Shown piece after piece: positions 1 through 12,232 of a stretch of 64,000 bases of DNA (position 1 is its first letter; every line of letters begins with the position of its first letter). Source of the DNA: Neofusicoccum parvum (Eukaryota > Ascomycota > Dothideomycetes > Botryosphaeriales > Botryosphaeriaceae); the NCBI GenBank assembly GCA_020912385.1, contig CP087206.1:3472001-3536000 (forward strand). Direction: 5' to 3'. The notes under the pieces are model-generated. The model did not search any database and had not been told where the DNA came from. It saw only the letters and a list, made by a program, of their open reading frames with translations. The translations under genes were made by a program, and so were the position numbers.

Positions 1-1410
1 CATGCTTCGTCTCCGTCGCTTGCCACCGCTGCTGGTGTGCCTCCCATACTGTCCAAACCCCTCTCGCTCGCCGCGGCGCTGTCCACGCCATTCACCGGCG
101 TCGCTGCACCGCCAGCCCCGCCTGCCTCGATCCTCAGCTTTTCGTACTTCTCACCCGCTTCCTTCAGTTGGCTTTGAATCCACGTCTCCTGTGATGCGAT
201 ATCTGCCTTTTCTCTCGCCAACTCCTCCATTCTTCTGACCCTAGCCGCCCTGACTTCCTCTTGCTCCTTCAGTGACACGCGCAGCCGCGCCAACACTCCA
301 CCCAGCTCCGGCAGTGGCGAAATCTTGGGCGGCGTTCGAGGCCGTTGTAGGTCTTCTGCGTTCTTGTCTCTCGATCCATAAGTGCCAGCTTTGGTTTGGG
401 CGGCTTCGTAGGCAGCGTTGCGTTCTGCCTCCGAGTCGTCTGAGCCGTCGTCGGCTGAACCGTCACCCTCGGCATTTGCGATCATGCTGGCCATTTCCTC
501 GCGGCGCTTGCGCGCTGCTTCGCGCTCTGCTTTGCGACCAAGTGAAATGCGGCCATCCTCGACATAGTCGTCAAAGCCCTCGGCAACGTCCTCGTCTTCG
601 TGTACCAGGCGGCCCTCAGGGTACTTCTCCTTGATGGTAGTGCGGATGGTGACATCGCGGGGGCGGTCGAGGTCGTCGCTATCGTAGGCGTTGTCATCAT
701 CATATACGGTCCTGTCCCTGTCGTCGGCATCGAGTGACATGAATCCATCCTCTTTGGCCAGCCGTCGCCTGCGCTCCTTCTTCTCCCGAATCTCGGCCTC
801 CGTTGGGATAATGGATGACGACTTCAAGCTTGCCAGTGGCCCGAATTTGGCTGCAATGTCCACCTCCTTGCCTGCTTGCTCTTCCTCCTCGCCCGCGCTG
901 GTTCCAACGTCTCTTGGTGTGGACGGCTGGGAATCACGCAGTTCCGCTAGCGCTTCCTTGCTGTAGCTTGGACGCTCCTCTGCAACCTCTCTCCGGGAAG
1001 GCAATTGGTCCGATGTTAAAGATACTCGCAAGCCTTTGCGCTCGGCATTCTTCTCCGCAGCTATCCTGCTCAGATTCGACTTCTTGGGGGTGAAAACGGA
1101 CGCGCCATCGTCATCACCTTCGGCAGCGCTTTCGCCAGGACCAAATGAGAGGCGGAGGGAGGAACGCTTCTTTCCTTTCGAGGTGGCGGGGCGTTTTACT
1201 ACGGGTTCTGTCAGGCTTCATCAGCGATCTGTCCAGGGCACGCGCGTTAGAACAGGAAGACAGTTTTGCGTGGGACGACACGAGGTGAGAGGACAGACCT
1301 GGAGTTTGGGGTCCCGCGTCGGTTCCGGAGCTGGTGGCGCCAGCGTCTTCGTCATCGTCCTGGCCGATCTTGCGCGGTACGCGCCGTGCTGCGCCGAATG
1401 ATTTCCTCAT
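1..1410 (-). CDS. Ntr2/GCFC-type pre-mRNA splicing factor (C-terminus beyond window)
   Basis: Minus-strand gene cut by the left edge; about 439 residues are visible. Exon 1 is 1299-1410 and exon 2 is 1-1207, with a 91-bp GT-AG intron (1208-1298; donor GTCTGT, branch-like GCTGAT, acceptor CAG; phase 1). The N-terminus is basic (RRVPRKIG) and acidic, followed by KKRSSLRLSFGPGE and then SSIIPTEAEIREKKERR and EDGFMSLD. These are the hallmarks of the nineteen-complex-related protein 2 / GCFC family, known to help disassemble spliceosomes with Prp43. A Glu/Arg-rich, probably coiled-coil stretch follows. The start at 1410 is the only ATG leading into the conserved basic N-terminus. It is head-to-head with the SmG gene. 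Family assignment is from motifs I recognise; the exact orthology to yeast Ntr2 is inferred. Confidence 0.75.
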
Positions 1411-1757
1411 GCTTTTTCTTGACGGCGATCGGGTAATGCCTCCGTAATCGGCGGTGTAGATTGGGGTATCCTCAAAAAATCAAGAAGCGCGCGTTTTGGA
1501 GCAGCGTGCAAGTTGTGTGGGAATGTAGGTCTGGTGGTGAAGAGCAGCGGCCTGCAGCTCTAGAGAAATGCCTAGTCGCGGTGACGGGCGGTGAAGGGCG
1601 ACCGGCAGAATTGTGTCTTGGCGCGCGTCGGCGCGCGAACTTGAGCTCAGTCCCGTCGCATTTCCAACTCCACCTAGCCACCACTGCCCGCCCGCAACTC
1701 TCGCTCTGTGTCGCCGAACCCAACCCGTCAAGCACACTCCCGCTCTCATTCTTCGCC
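1411..1757. promoter_or_regulatory. Divergent promoter between two splicing genes
   Basis: These 347 bp separate the starts of the Ntr2-like gene (minus) and SmG (plus), so they must carry both promoters and 5' leaders. The SmG side is C/T-rich close to the ATG. I see no clear TATA box. No other gene fits here. Confidence 0.5.
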
Positions 1758-2337
1758 ATGCCTCAGGCCCAGCCCGAACTCAAGAAGGTATTGTTCTCAT
1801 CGTGCTGCCCAGAAGCTTCCTCTTCAGGCGAGATTAGCACAATACACTAACAGTACGCGCAGTACCTCGACAAGCGTCTCTTCGTCCAGCTCAACGGTTC
1901 TCGCAAGGTTATTGGAGTCCTCCGCGGTTACGATGTAAGCCTCGTCCCCCGACAGAGCTCCGTTGCTCAGATAACCCGTATCACGAGCCTGATCCCAGAC
2001 TGACGCCTGGTTTCTTAGGTGTTTTTGAACATTGTCCTCGACGAGGCCGTTGAGGAGAAGGCCGGTGGCGAGAAGGTCCGCATCGGCATGTGTGTACGTG
2101 TTCAATCCCGCTATAACCGCGATGCGGAGCAAAGACTAATTCAGGTCTTCCAGGTCATCCGCGGCAACTCCGTTGTCATGCTCGAGGTACGATTGCTCTG
2201 CACAGTTCGAGACTTTCTTGGCGTCATACTTCCTCTACAGATACGCGCGAACTCTGTTGGACGAATACTGACGCGACGAACCATAGGCTCTCGAGCGCAT
2301 CGGCGGCGACGACAGGCACCACCACCACGGCAGGTAA
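1758..2337 (+). CDS. SMX2: Small nuclear ribonucleoprotein G (SmG)
   Basis: Five exons: 1758-1787, 1854-1934, 2019-2093, 2154-2186, 2287-2337; 270 nt, 89 residues. SmG is one of seven Sm proteins forming the ring on U1, U2, U4 and U5 snRNAs. The Sm1 motif is visible (KRLFVQLNGSRKVIGVLRGYD), then VFLNIVLDEAVEE, and the Sm2 motif with IRGNSVVMLEALERI. The end is a His-rich tail before TAA. All introns are GT-AG with in-frame junctions. One residue is unusual: the exon 3/4 junction gives MCVIRG where the family usually has MVVIRG; an alternative acceptor six bases upstream does not improve it. Length matches the usual 76-90 residues. Confidence 0.93.
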
Positions 2338-2784
2338 ATCAGTGCGAGCACGGGGCACGCTCGATCAACCTTTCTTCTTTCTCCATGGATACCACACGTT
2401 CTACCGATGATGCTCGGAGCTACGGGAATCGGGGGAATCTCTGCTTAGCGTACAAGAAATCGGAAGCAACAAAAGCATCAATGGTATGCGCAAGTCCATG
2501 AACCATGAGCTTTGAGAAAGCATCTTCGTTGACAAGACCAAAAAGTGGTACTATTCTTCTCTGGACTTTCGAATGGCGTTCTTCAGGACAGCATGAAATG
2601 GGGCGAACGGATAGCGAATGCTGCTTGAGTCCAACAGCAGCCAGCCATAAAAGAGCGAGAGCAAATCTGCACAGATCATGAACAAATCTTCACGGGCTAC
2701 CAGCTTCTCTGCTCATCTCCCAGGATTTGTCTTGTGTTTGAATCCCCTTGTTTATATTTCGTCACAAAACTTCTCTATCAACAC
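2338..2784. other. Convergent intergenic region
   Basis: Shared 3' region of SmG (plus) and the phosphotransferase gene (minus). I see no supported gene or repeat; it should hold both polyadenylation signals. Confidence 0.5.
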
Positions 2785-4315
2785 TTATAATTTCGCCTTC
2801 CCATTACCCGTTCTAATATTCTGCACCAAATCCCACGCCAGCTCCCCCATCGGCCGCATGCTAGCTCCATAATCCTTGGCTTTAAGCGAACTTGCCTGGC
2901 GCCGTGCGTAACGCGCTGCGATGCCCTGCAGAATGATGGCGCCGCGGTACAGATTGAACGCCTCTCCCCAGGTCATATCGGGCGCGGGATTCCAGCCGGC
3001 CGTCTCGCTGTACAGCGCCACGAGCTCGTCATGGGTGGGTAGCCCTGGCGTCGCACCGGGCTTGAAAGTGCTGGTGCCACGGCTGCCGGCGCCAATGGAG
3101 ACACTGGACCTGGCGGTGACGAAGGGGTTGAGCAGGTTAGACAGGTCGGAGAGCGGGTGACCGATCGTGGACATTTCCCAGCTGGAGGTGTTCGCGTCAG
3201 CCGAGTGCTCCAGAAAGCGCCGCCGTTCACAGTGTCAAGTCAAGACATAGCCCCCTTCCCAAATGGGGACTCTTAAAAAATGAAAAGGAAAGGGAATCAC
3301 AGGCTAGGGGCGCGCGATGACTTACTCCAGAATTCCAATCACCCTCGGTTCCGTTTTGTGGAAGACGACGTTGTCGATCTTATAATCGCCGTGAACGAAC
3401 GAGGAGCGGTCGCGCGGCTGGCTGGCGGGATCCTTGAAGAAGGCGACCATGTCGTCGTAGTGCGGGATCTTGCCGACCGGCTCGCCCGTATCGACGTCCT
3501 TAGCCTGCGCCTGCGCCTCGGAGATGGTGGCGAAGGTCGCCAGCTGCCGGTTGAAGAAGCCCGCGGCCTTGCCGTAGTTGGACATGTTGATGGAGGCGGG
3601 CGATACGCGGTGGAACTTGGCCAGCGTGCGGACGGCATCGTGCCACCTGCGATGGGAGCTGTTAGCAAAAGTGAAAGGCGAAGGCGCCGCATTGCCATGG
3701 CTTCGAATTGATGGGCGAGCTCTTGGTAGGGATGTCCTGATGTGAAGTGTGTCCGCCCATACAGTATGCGGCCAAGCTGGAAGGCGACAGAATGCACGTA
3801 CATCTTTGTCCTATCCTCGACGCTCACGTCGGGCAAGCTGGGATCCTCGAAGATGCGCCCGTCCAGGAACTCCATGATATAGAAGGCGGTGCCGATGACG
3901 GCGTCATCCTCGCACAGGCAGTACGCCTTGGGGACCGCCACGTCCGTGTTGGCAGATAATGCGGCGATGATGCGGTACTCGCGGTCGACCTTGTGCGCCG
4001 TCTTGGACAGCAGCTGGCCCGGCGGCTTCTTGCGCAGCACGAACTTGGCGGACGTCGGGACGGAGGTGAGGAGGTAGGTTGGGTTGGATTGGCCGTAGCC
4101 GAACTGCGGAGGATGTTAGCATTCCTTTCTTTTATCCTGTAGCTGCACGAGTGTATGCTCTGAACAAGGCTGGCTGCCCGTTGTCTGGCTCGACATTGCG
4201 AGGGCCGTGAACGCACCTGTTTGACGTCAATCGGCGTCTTGATCTCCGGCACGTTCGCGTCAATGTACCTCTCCAGCGAGGCGACGTCGATGGGCTGGCG
4301 AACCTCGCCCGCCAT
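2785..4315 (-). CDS. Aminoglycoside-phosphotransferase-fold kinase, ACAD10/11 N-domain type
   Basis: Four exons: 4217-4315, 3802-4103, 3326-3646, 2785-3181; 1119 nt, 372 residues. The kinase-like fold is visible: [12 protein letters not shown] (nucleotide loop), [10 protein letters not shown] with the ATP-binding Lys, a catalytic loop HGDYKIDN (H219, D221, N226) and [15 protein letters not shown] (metal-binding D241). D241 is split by the third intron; reading through that intron would wrongly give Glu. Family members phosphorylate small hydroxylated molecules; the animal homologues are fused to acyl-CoA dehydrogenases and act on 4-hydroxy acids. Here the domain stands alone, as often in fungi. 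I saw no targeting signal. Substrate is unknown. Confidence 0.87.
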
Positions 4316-5345
4316 AGTTGTAGCGTTGCTGTTATGGATGTGGTATTAAGCGCGGTGTGTCGCAGCAGGCCTGATCTCCACGCAACGGACACAGCGTCAT
4401 GTTGCGCCGGGCAGTAATAAGCAGCTGGCGGCGTTTTGGCTTAGCCGCGGAAGGATGCTGCGTCGTGAGCGGAGGAGAGAGCTTGGATCAGCCCGCTTGC
4501 CGAGGCTCCCCTTTGCGGGGGTTTCGGCGGGAAAAAAGGCTGGAGTGGCCCCTCCACTGCCCCAGCCCAGCCCTGCCCTCACCCAGCTCCACACATTTTA
4601 CATCCCGCAACCCTGACCAGGGGGACGACATGGCGTCTGCGCGTCGGTTAACCACACGCGAGGTCATGCTTTTCTGACTTCACGTCGACGCGACGCGTGC
4701 TGCCCGTGGGGGGTAACATGTGCCCATGCATATCTCTTGAGCTAAGCAAGACGTGGAATGGACAATCCCAACTCCAAGACCCGATATGGAGTGTGCAAGC
4801 CTGATACGTTTTCTGTCCATCATCACATGGAGTAAAGTGTTTACGGCCTGTTTCTACGTCTCCTATCCGTGGATATGAGAAACATGCCTCGACCAATGTC
4901 GGCAAGCAACAGATGATGTGAAGTTGTATTAAATGCGTGCTAATTGGCTGTGCATAGTCGTATGCTGCCAATAAGTGGAGGGGGCTTTGTTTGTCAGTTG
5001 GAGAGGCAAATACCCATCAAGTATGCATTATAACCTCAAAGATACGGGAGGGGGCGCGTAACGCGCAATTAGTCTTGTCTCGATTATCGCAAGAATGGCT
5101 GCGTCAACTATCCTCTACAAGAACGGGAATATGAGTGCGGGCCCCTCTGAAGCCCGGAAGCCTTTCATGAATCGTGCGGCGACAACTGATGACGAACGCC
5201 ACGCTATACCCAGCAATAAGTCTACCCAATGCCCTATGCAAATGCTTTAAACCGACAACCCGAAATCATGGCCGCGACGGATACGGTATCCATCGATAAA
5301 CTGTACTCCAAGTTGAAATAAGTGAAGGTAGGCCATCGTCATAGC
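4316..5345. other. Intergenic, promoter of the phosphotransferase gene
   Basis: Lies between the start of the phosphotransferase gene and the 3' end of SPT2, both on the minus strand. It should contain the phosphotransferase promoter (near 4316-4650) and the SPT2 3' region. Short open frames on either strand show no recognisable protein features. Confidence 0.4.
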
Positions 5346-6527
5346 CTAGTACGCCCTCTTCTTCTTTGCCTGAGAGTTCATCCTCTCCAACATCTGCTTG
5401 CGCTCGAGCTTTTTGCGCTTAAGCTCTTCTTCCTCGCGGAGGGCTTGCTCATCCTCCTTCCTGGCAACGCGCAGGCTCATTTCTTCTTCTCTGTCCACGT
5501 CGAAGACGCCCGCTTCCATGTCCGAAGAGCCCTCTGAATCATAGTCTTCTTCTTCCTCTTCTTCGTCGTCTTCGTAGTACCTGTAGCGCTTCTCAATCGG
5601 CTTGGCACCAAGGGAGCCGCTTCGGCTCCTGTCGTAGCTGCCTCCTCTATCGAGTCCGGGCTTGCGTGCTGCTGATCCTCTGTGCATGGTACCCTGGTAA
5701 GAAGGTTCCTTCGGGGCTGCACGCATTGTGCCTTGGTAGCCGAGATCGACCGCCTTTCTTTTCTCCTTCGCAGGCTCGCTGGACTTTGCATCCGCACCCT
5801 TGGCCAGTCCCTTTGATCCCGGCTTCTGTGCTAGCTTTGGATCCTTTGCAGCCGCCGCTGCCTGCTTGTTCTTCTCTTCTAGAGCGATCCTCTCCTTCTT
5901 TGTTAACTTCTCGACCGGCTTATGCTTGATGGCCCCAACCGGAGGCTTTGCCTGTTGCGCTGCCTTTGCTCTTGCCAAGATCTCTTGGTATGATCCCTTC
6001 TTGGGTGGAGGTCCCTTTGCGGAGGATGCAGCAGCGGGTGGAGGTATAGGCTTCGAGGCGGGCTTGGCGGTGACAGTGGAAGCGCTCGGCTTAGCGGAGG
6101 TGGTGGAAGGTATGGGTTTGCGGACGGTGTTGGTGGAGCCGGATGGTTGGGCGGTGCCGCGATAAGGAATCGAGCTCGCTGTTGAAGGTGTGGCGGGTTT
6201 CACGACCGGGGAGGAGGTGCCGGTACGAGATACGGGGTTTGAACGGGGCAGGTCTGTTTCCTTGCGCGCGGCCTTGCTCGGTATGGATGCGAGGTCACCT
6301 TCGGCCTTGCGCTTGGGCACCGTTGCTGATGCCACGCCGTTGCTCGAGCCACCGACACGTGGAGTTTGCGTCGGTCTTGTGGCGGGGCTTTGCGAAGGGG
6401 CGGCTCGTCCAGGTTGCGACTGCGACTGGCCTGCGCCGCCGCCGATAGAGGAAAGAACACTGTTAAGGAACTGCAGATGTCGTCAGCAACAGTGGCGACG
6501 CGCGGCAGGGGACCGACTCACGCTCAT
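5346..6527 (-). CDS. SPT2: SPT2 chromatin protein (H3-H4 histone chaperone)
   Basis: Two exons: a six-base first exon (6522-6527, ATG AGC) and 5346-6470, joined over a 51-bp intron with a perfect GTGAGT donor and CTGCAG acceptor; 376 residues. The splice yields the N-terminus MSFLNSVLSSIGGG, typical of fungal Spt2. The middle is low-complexity, rich in Ser, Pro, Lys and Ala. The C-terminal Spt2 domain (about residues 285-376) has a long acidic run (EDDEEEEEEDYDSEG) followed by a Glu/Lys/Arg helix ending in RMNSQAKKKRAY. The C-terminal domain is known to bind H3-H4 and act in transcription-coupled nucleosome reassembly in the nucleus. Without the tiny first exon the protein would seem to start at an internal Met. 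Confidence 0.9.
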
Positions 6528-7133
6528 CGTGGGAAACGTCCAGCCGTATGTTCAGAGATCACCGACACGTGCTTGTGAAGCCGGCGCTCATGCTGCGGGC
6601 ATGAGGAGGGCGGTGCGGAGCGAACGAGAGTTTGGGCGGGTTGTGGCGAGAGTGGGGGGCCGGCCGGCAGACGAGCCTGGAGGACGGAGGCAGTGGACAG
6701 TGAGGGAGTGAAGAAGGATGGAGAGAATCGAAGAGAACATGCCGCTCTTTAAGGCGCGGCCATCGGCACCGGAATATCCAAGCGCTCCTTCCATAGCCCA
6801 AGCGCACGCGGCTGCTACCCGGCGAGCGCGCGTTTGCCTGGAGACAAAGCCGCGCTAGCGACCGCATCTGGATTAGCTCCTCGCACACCGAGCCTCTCTA
6901 TTCTGTTACTCTGCGCGGCCGCGCTCTGCTTCTTCTTCTTCTACACCACACGACAACCTCCAAGGACTCGACGTTTCAGTCTCCGCCAACGCGGCTAAAT
7001 TGATTGATTCGCTAGCCCTTCCTAAACTCCTCCACCAGTACGCAGCCCGTCCGACAGCGGCTCGCATGTGCAGCGCCGCAGTGTCCGCATTTTCGCTACG
7101 AAGGTCACTGACATTTTTGCAGCAACCGCAACA
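6528..7133. promoter_or_regulatory. Divergent promoter SPT2 / ribosomal P2
   Basis: 606 bp between the starts of SPT2 (minus) and P2 (plus). The P2-proximal part (about 6900-7130) is C/T-rich, as is usual upstream of fungal ribosomal protein genes. A TTGCAG just before the P2 ATG could be a leader-intron acceptor. No gene seen. Confidence 0.45.
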
Positions 7134-7530
7134 ATGAAGCACCTCGCTGCCTACCTCCTCCTCGGCCTCGGTGGCAACACCAGCCCCTCCGCCGCCGACA
7201 TCAAGGCCGTCCTCGAGTCCGTCGGTGTTGAGGCTGACTCCGAGCGCCTCGACAAGCTCATCGCTGAGCTCAAGGACAAGGACGTCCAGGAGGTATGCCT
7301 TTCACCTGCGCCTGAGATAACTTCCGTACAGGATTTGCGTCTAACACATCTCACAGCTGATCTCCAGCGGCTCCGAGAAGCTTGCCTCCGTCCCCTCTGC
7401 CGGCGCTGGTGCCCCCGCTGCCGGTGGTGCCGCCGCCGCCGGTGGTGCTGCCGCCGAGGAGAAGGTCGAGGAGAAGGAGGAGGAGAAGGAGGAGTCTGAC
7501 GAGGACATGGGCTTCGGTCTTTTCGACTAA
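7134..7530 (+). CDS. RPP2: 60S acidic ribosomal protein P2
   Basis: Two exons, 7134-7292 and 7357-7530 (64-bp intron, donor GTATGC), giving 110 residues. P2 pairs with P1 to form the ribosomal stalk that recruits elongation factors. Visible are the N-terminal dimerisation domain ([27 protein letters not shown]), an Ala/Gly hinge, a Glu/Lys segment and the invariant tail [11 protein letters not shown]. Length matches the family. It is followed in the same direction by RPS15. Confidence 0.96.
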
Positions 7531-8053
7531 GCGTATCACGGTCAAGATTCGGTCAATTCTGCGCAGGACGGGGTTTCGCGGCTCGAGATCCGGCCAGGAA
7601 AGGCTCACGTGTATGGCTTGGAAATTTGGAGGGATCAGTACTGGCTGAAAAAGTGGCGTCATCTGGACGAGGAGCATGTACAGCGGAAGCGCTGTGGGAT
7701 ATCCAAAAAAAAATATGGAACGGCCGTACACCTCCAATTGCTGCTCGAAATGAACGTGATTTGCGCGTCCTGATCTGTCCAAAATTGCTTGCAAAATCAG
7801 GACAGTCCTGAGCCGAATTTGATCTTGAATGACATGCGTGTATTCATGTGCATCCACGCCGCAAAGATCCCTATCGATAGCAGTCAGGAAAGTGAGGGCG
7901 CGCGGTGAGCAGTTCGGGGCGAGTCTTGGCGCTCGCTTAGGGCCTCGCACCACAATTTGGGCGAACAACGCCGCCGCCGACACAACTTCAACCGCGACAT
8001 CAACCCTTTGCGCTCCTTCGAAGTCCTCAACCCGCACTTCGACTACCGCAAAA
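7531..8053. other. Intergenic between P2 and RPS15
   Basis: Holds the P2 3' region and the RPS15 promoter and leader. The last 130 bp are C/A-rich with pyrimidine tracts. No supported gene. Confidence 0.45.
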
Positions 8054-8837
<784 letters not shown>

Positions 8838-10187
8838 ATGCTTGCTTTGGGTTCAGGGTTGCATGGTCACTGGGGCTTTTGGAGGCTATGGATTTCATGA
8901 GGGATACATGAAGCAATAAAAAGTCTCCACGATCGGAATTGGCTACGAAGTGATAACCCGGTGCTGCCAGTCACCTCAAAAAAAAGTCTATTTCAACCAT
9001 GTTCCTGCCAAATTTGTGACCGGCTTGTCCGCTTGATAAAACAGGCTGTGCAAAGCAGTGGCTCAAGGATTTGTCCTTACGTTCGGTCCACAAAGCATGA
9101 TCCGCTACGTCGAATAGTAGTAGGCTGACCCACGTCCTGCGCTGACTGGATTATGCCATTTAGAATTGTGCCATCTGAAGTTCTTGGCCCTGAAGTCGCT
9201 CTGTTCGAGCGAATGCGACGTGCTCGTTCCCGGAAGACCCATCATACCCTATTAACGTATCTACACGAGGACTGCCCACAACCTGCCAATCCTCACTAGT
9301 CTCCTAGAGGTTCACACCTTCAATATCCGCGCCACCGGCTGTCCAACGAACTAGCACATGCATTTGTTTGATGGCTGAGAAGCAGAAGAGCACGTACCCT
9401 AATGCTAAGCATGTTCCGTAAGCACTTACCTTCATGCTATTGGTTGAGCGGGCCGATGCTAAGCTCCAGCCACGCCCTGATAATCACGTCCTAATAATAG
9501 GCCTTTCCGCCCTCTTCATCCCCCATCCAACATTGTGTAACCCAGACTTCATTGGCGGGATTGAGGGAAACATTTGAGGCTAAACAGCCAAGGCCAAGCT
9601 TCATATATACGAACCACATGGCGGACGGCCCGCAGCCAACAGCTGCACGAACGGTTGTTTGGTGGAGGAAATACAACAGCAAGTTCTTTTGAGTGTCCTA
9701 GCTACGCGTATAGTGGCCTCAATTTGTGAGATCAAAATCTGGTAGAGAAAGCTAACAGTAGCTCATCCAAAGCCTTCCAGCGAACATGCAGACTGCAACG
9801 AAGATGGAACATTGAGGGCAATGGTCGGTCCAAGAGAAAATTCCCGGAGGGGGCCAAAAACAACGACATTACTTCTGAGTCGAGAACAACCCCGCATTCG
9901 GACACCATAAATGCAATGCGCCACTTTGGCCCCCGAAAACACCATGAGCTTACCTAAATTTGGTAAGAGATGCACTACTGGCATGCTTACGGCTTACTTT
10001 TTCTTCCGAGATTGGATGAGGCGTTGGCAGAGTTTAAGGGCTGGCCGTTGTAGAACCTCGTGCTAGCAAGGATGTAGGAGCATAAGAAAGCAGGCGGACT
10101 CCTTTGGCTTTCTCTTCTCCATGTCGGATTGCGCCTCGTCTACTCCAACTTTTCCCTTCAAGGCGGTCTCTTCGTTGCACACGGAAA
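8838..10187. other. Intergenic, no gene seen
   Basis: About 1.35 kb, richer in AT than the flanking genes. Short minus-strand open frames (for example 9491-9682 and 9763-9984) lie in different frames, have no recognisable features and cannot be joined convincingly. It holds the RPS15 3' region and the promoter of the next gene. Confidence 0.4.
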
Positions 10188-11510
10188 ATGGCTTGGTCTT
10201 CCAGCTCCAAACCATACACCGCGGTCACACCGGCTGACAGTGGCCATCTGTCGCCGAAGCCTTTGCTCAAGACTCGCCGAAACTGGTTCTGGGCCTTCTC
10301 TCGGCACCTGTTCATCCTTGCCGGAACGCTGTTTGCTTGCCTGGCTCCTACTGTTGGCTTTCTCATCGCGTTAAACCATTTCAGCAATGTGAGCGATATC
10401 GAGAATGAGATAGATCGTAAGAGACTCTCTGATCTGACCATGAGAAGTTACTGACAAGAATTAGCAAACAAAGCCATTTGTCGGCCAGCTAGAGAGGTTC
10501 CTTCGACACTCAGCACTTTCTCCTCGGTTACCTTCTCCACGGGCACCCTCAGCTGGGCAAAAGCAAAGGCCATCGAGGTCCTTTGGAACTTCATCATCGG
10601 CAAGAGCATCCAAGTCGTCCTCGTGCTAAGTTCCTACTGGGTGTTCATGGGCGCTCTTTTGCGCAACGCCGAGCGCACCCCGATACCGTACAACGTATAC
10701 TCCTCGCTGGCATTCCAACATGGGTCACTAGCATCGATGTGGTATGTCCTCAAGAACTTCGGAAAGATGCGGGGCTTCAGGTTGAAGGCCACTCTGCTGT
10801 GGCTGCTTTTCTCCATCTTCTTCATCCTCGCGTCGCCAGGAATTCTGGACCTCATGGCCGGTTACATCTCGAAGAAGCAGGCACTTGTTCAGCTGTCCAA
10901 CAGTGTGCTGGTGCCTTGGAAGAACGCAACATACGTCACGGACAGCCAGACCTTCCATGTCTCGGACCCGTGGTTCTATAAGAACGTTCCCAACGCGGAT
11001 GGCACATTTCATCTCCTGGACGACTCGTGGAAGGCAAGCGACCTCTTTACGCCGGGTGGTCCCAACCCCGTCCCCCACTTCGGTACGGCCAGGCTGCAGG
11101 CGAAGGGAGGGCCTTTCGAGTGCGTTCCGACTTACGAAAATACCTACGAGTGGGGGCTGGCGCCCGGGATCCTTCTCATCTGGATTCCGTTGATGTTGAT
11201 CTGGACGGCGGGCATGTACCTGGTCTGGTTCGACACGCACCGCAACAGCAAGTTGTGGCGGAGCGGCCGGAGACTGGGGATGTGGCGCGCGGTGCTGGAC
11301 CTGGCAGAGGCAATCCGCGAGGATCTTGGCCCTGATCTCGCGGGCTATTCAAACGAAGAGCTGGATAAGGCCATCAACGAAAAGGGATCCAGCTGGATGT
11401 ACTACGCTGAAGGGCCGGCGGTGGGCAGGCCAGTCAGCCATATTGGCCTGTCCTCCAGACAGAGCGGGAAGTTCGACCTGAGGGCCGATGCGGGGCAGCT
11501 GTATGGGTGA
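10188..11510 (+). CDS. Uncharacterised fungal multi-pass membrane protein
   Basis: Two exons, 10188-10416 and 10465-11510 (48-bp intron, donor GTAAGA, acceptor TTAG; phase 1), giving 424 residues. I recognise it only as a type of filamentous-fungal membrane protein of unknown function. About four hydrophobic segments are visible: near residues 42-63, about 125-145, about 190-210 and about 315-340. A larger soluble, probably lumenal or extracellular, stretch lies between the third and fourth, with possible N-glycosylation (NATYVT). A segment before the second TM reads SWAKAKAIEVLWNFIIGKS. The tail after the last TM is basic and Ser/Gly-rich. The ATG at 10188 has a good context; an in-frame ATG at 10104 would add 28 residues without obvious function. 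Confidence 0.78.
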
Positions 11511-12232
11511 AGCCAGGTGTCGTTGCAAAGCCGACTGCAGTAGCTCGGCGTTGGTAATAGGAAGGTGGCCGCAGATAGCTAGTAATACGGGCGTCCGGCG
11601 ACACGTGAATGGCCAAGCAGTTACCTAATCGGAGAGAATTTTTGCGGCAGCATCGGCGACAATTTTTCTCGCGTCTCACGAGAGGCGGGGCGTGTGAGAA
11701 ATTCGGTGAGGTGGCGGCGTGCGGTGACTCTCCTGGACGCTTATCGACGGCTGAGAGGCGCTCAGGAGGGGCTTGGAGGGGTCTGGGAGTGCTTGCGCAG
11801 GAACGCGTGCATGGGCGATGATGCAATGCAGCGATGTGCGTCGGTCGCGTCCAACAATCCGGGGAAGCGCGCCGCGCCTTCCGTGGTGCGCGGCGGCGGC
11901 GACGCAGTGCTGACAGATGGTCTTCGACGCGCTTCCTGTGAATAATCAACCTGCTCGTACGGACTTAGGCCTGAACTTAAAAAGCAGGACCCTTTGAGCC
12001 GCTGTTAAGCTGCTGCTTTTAGGGCGATTGCGCCATCTCCACCAGCAGCCGTGCGTCCTCCGAGTCCATTCCATTGTCTGACTCTGACACAAGCAGACTG
12101 CTCGAGCGCGAGCACCTTCGCCTTTTAAGCCGGCTGGACCCCTCTCGTGGTTCTGCGGAACACGCCCCTTCGCTGCCCGTCTTGTCGCAGAACAAATCCT
12201 CGGCCCCGAAACCTTGAACCCAAACCGCCACC
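11511..12232. other. Intergenic, CYS3 promoter region
   Basis: Contains the 3' end of the membrane-protein gene and the promoter of the cystathionine gamma-lyase gene. No supported coding sequence. Confidence 0.4.

Noticed and set aside
3322..3585. Phosphotransferase metal-binding Asp apparently replaced by Glu
   Set aside because: Artefact of reading into the intron; the splice at 3325/3182 restores Asp (LDWEM).
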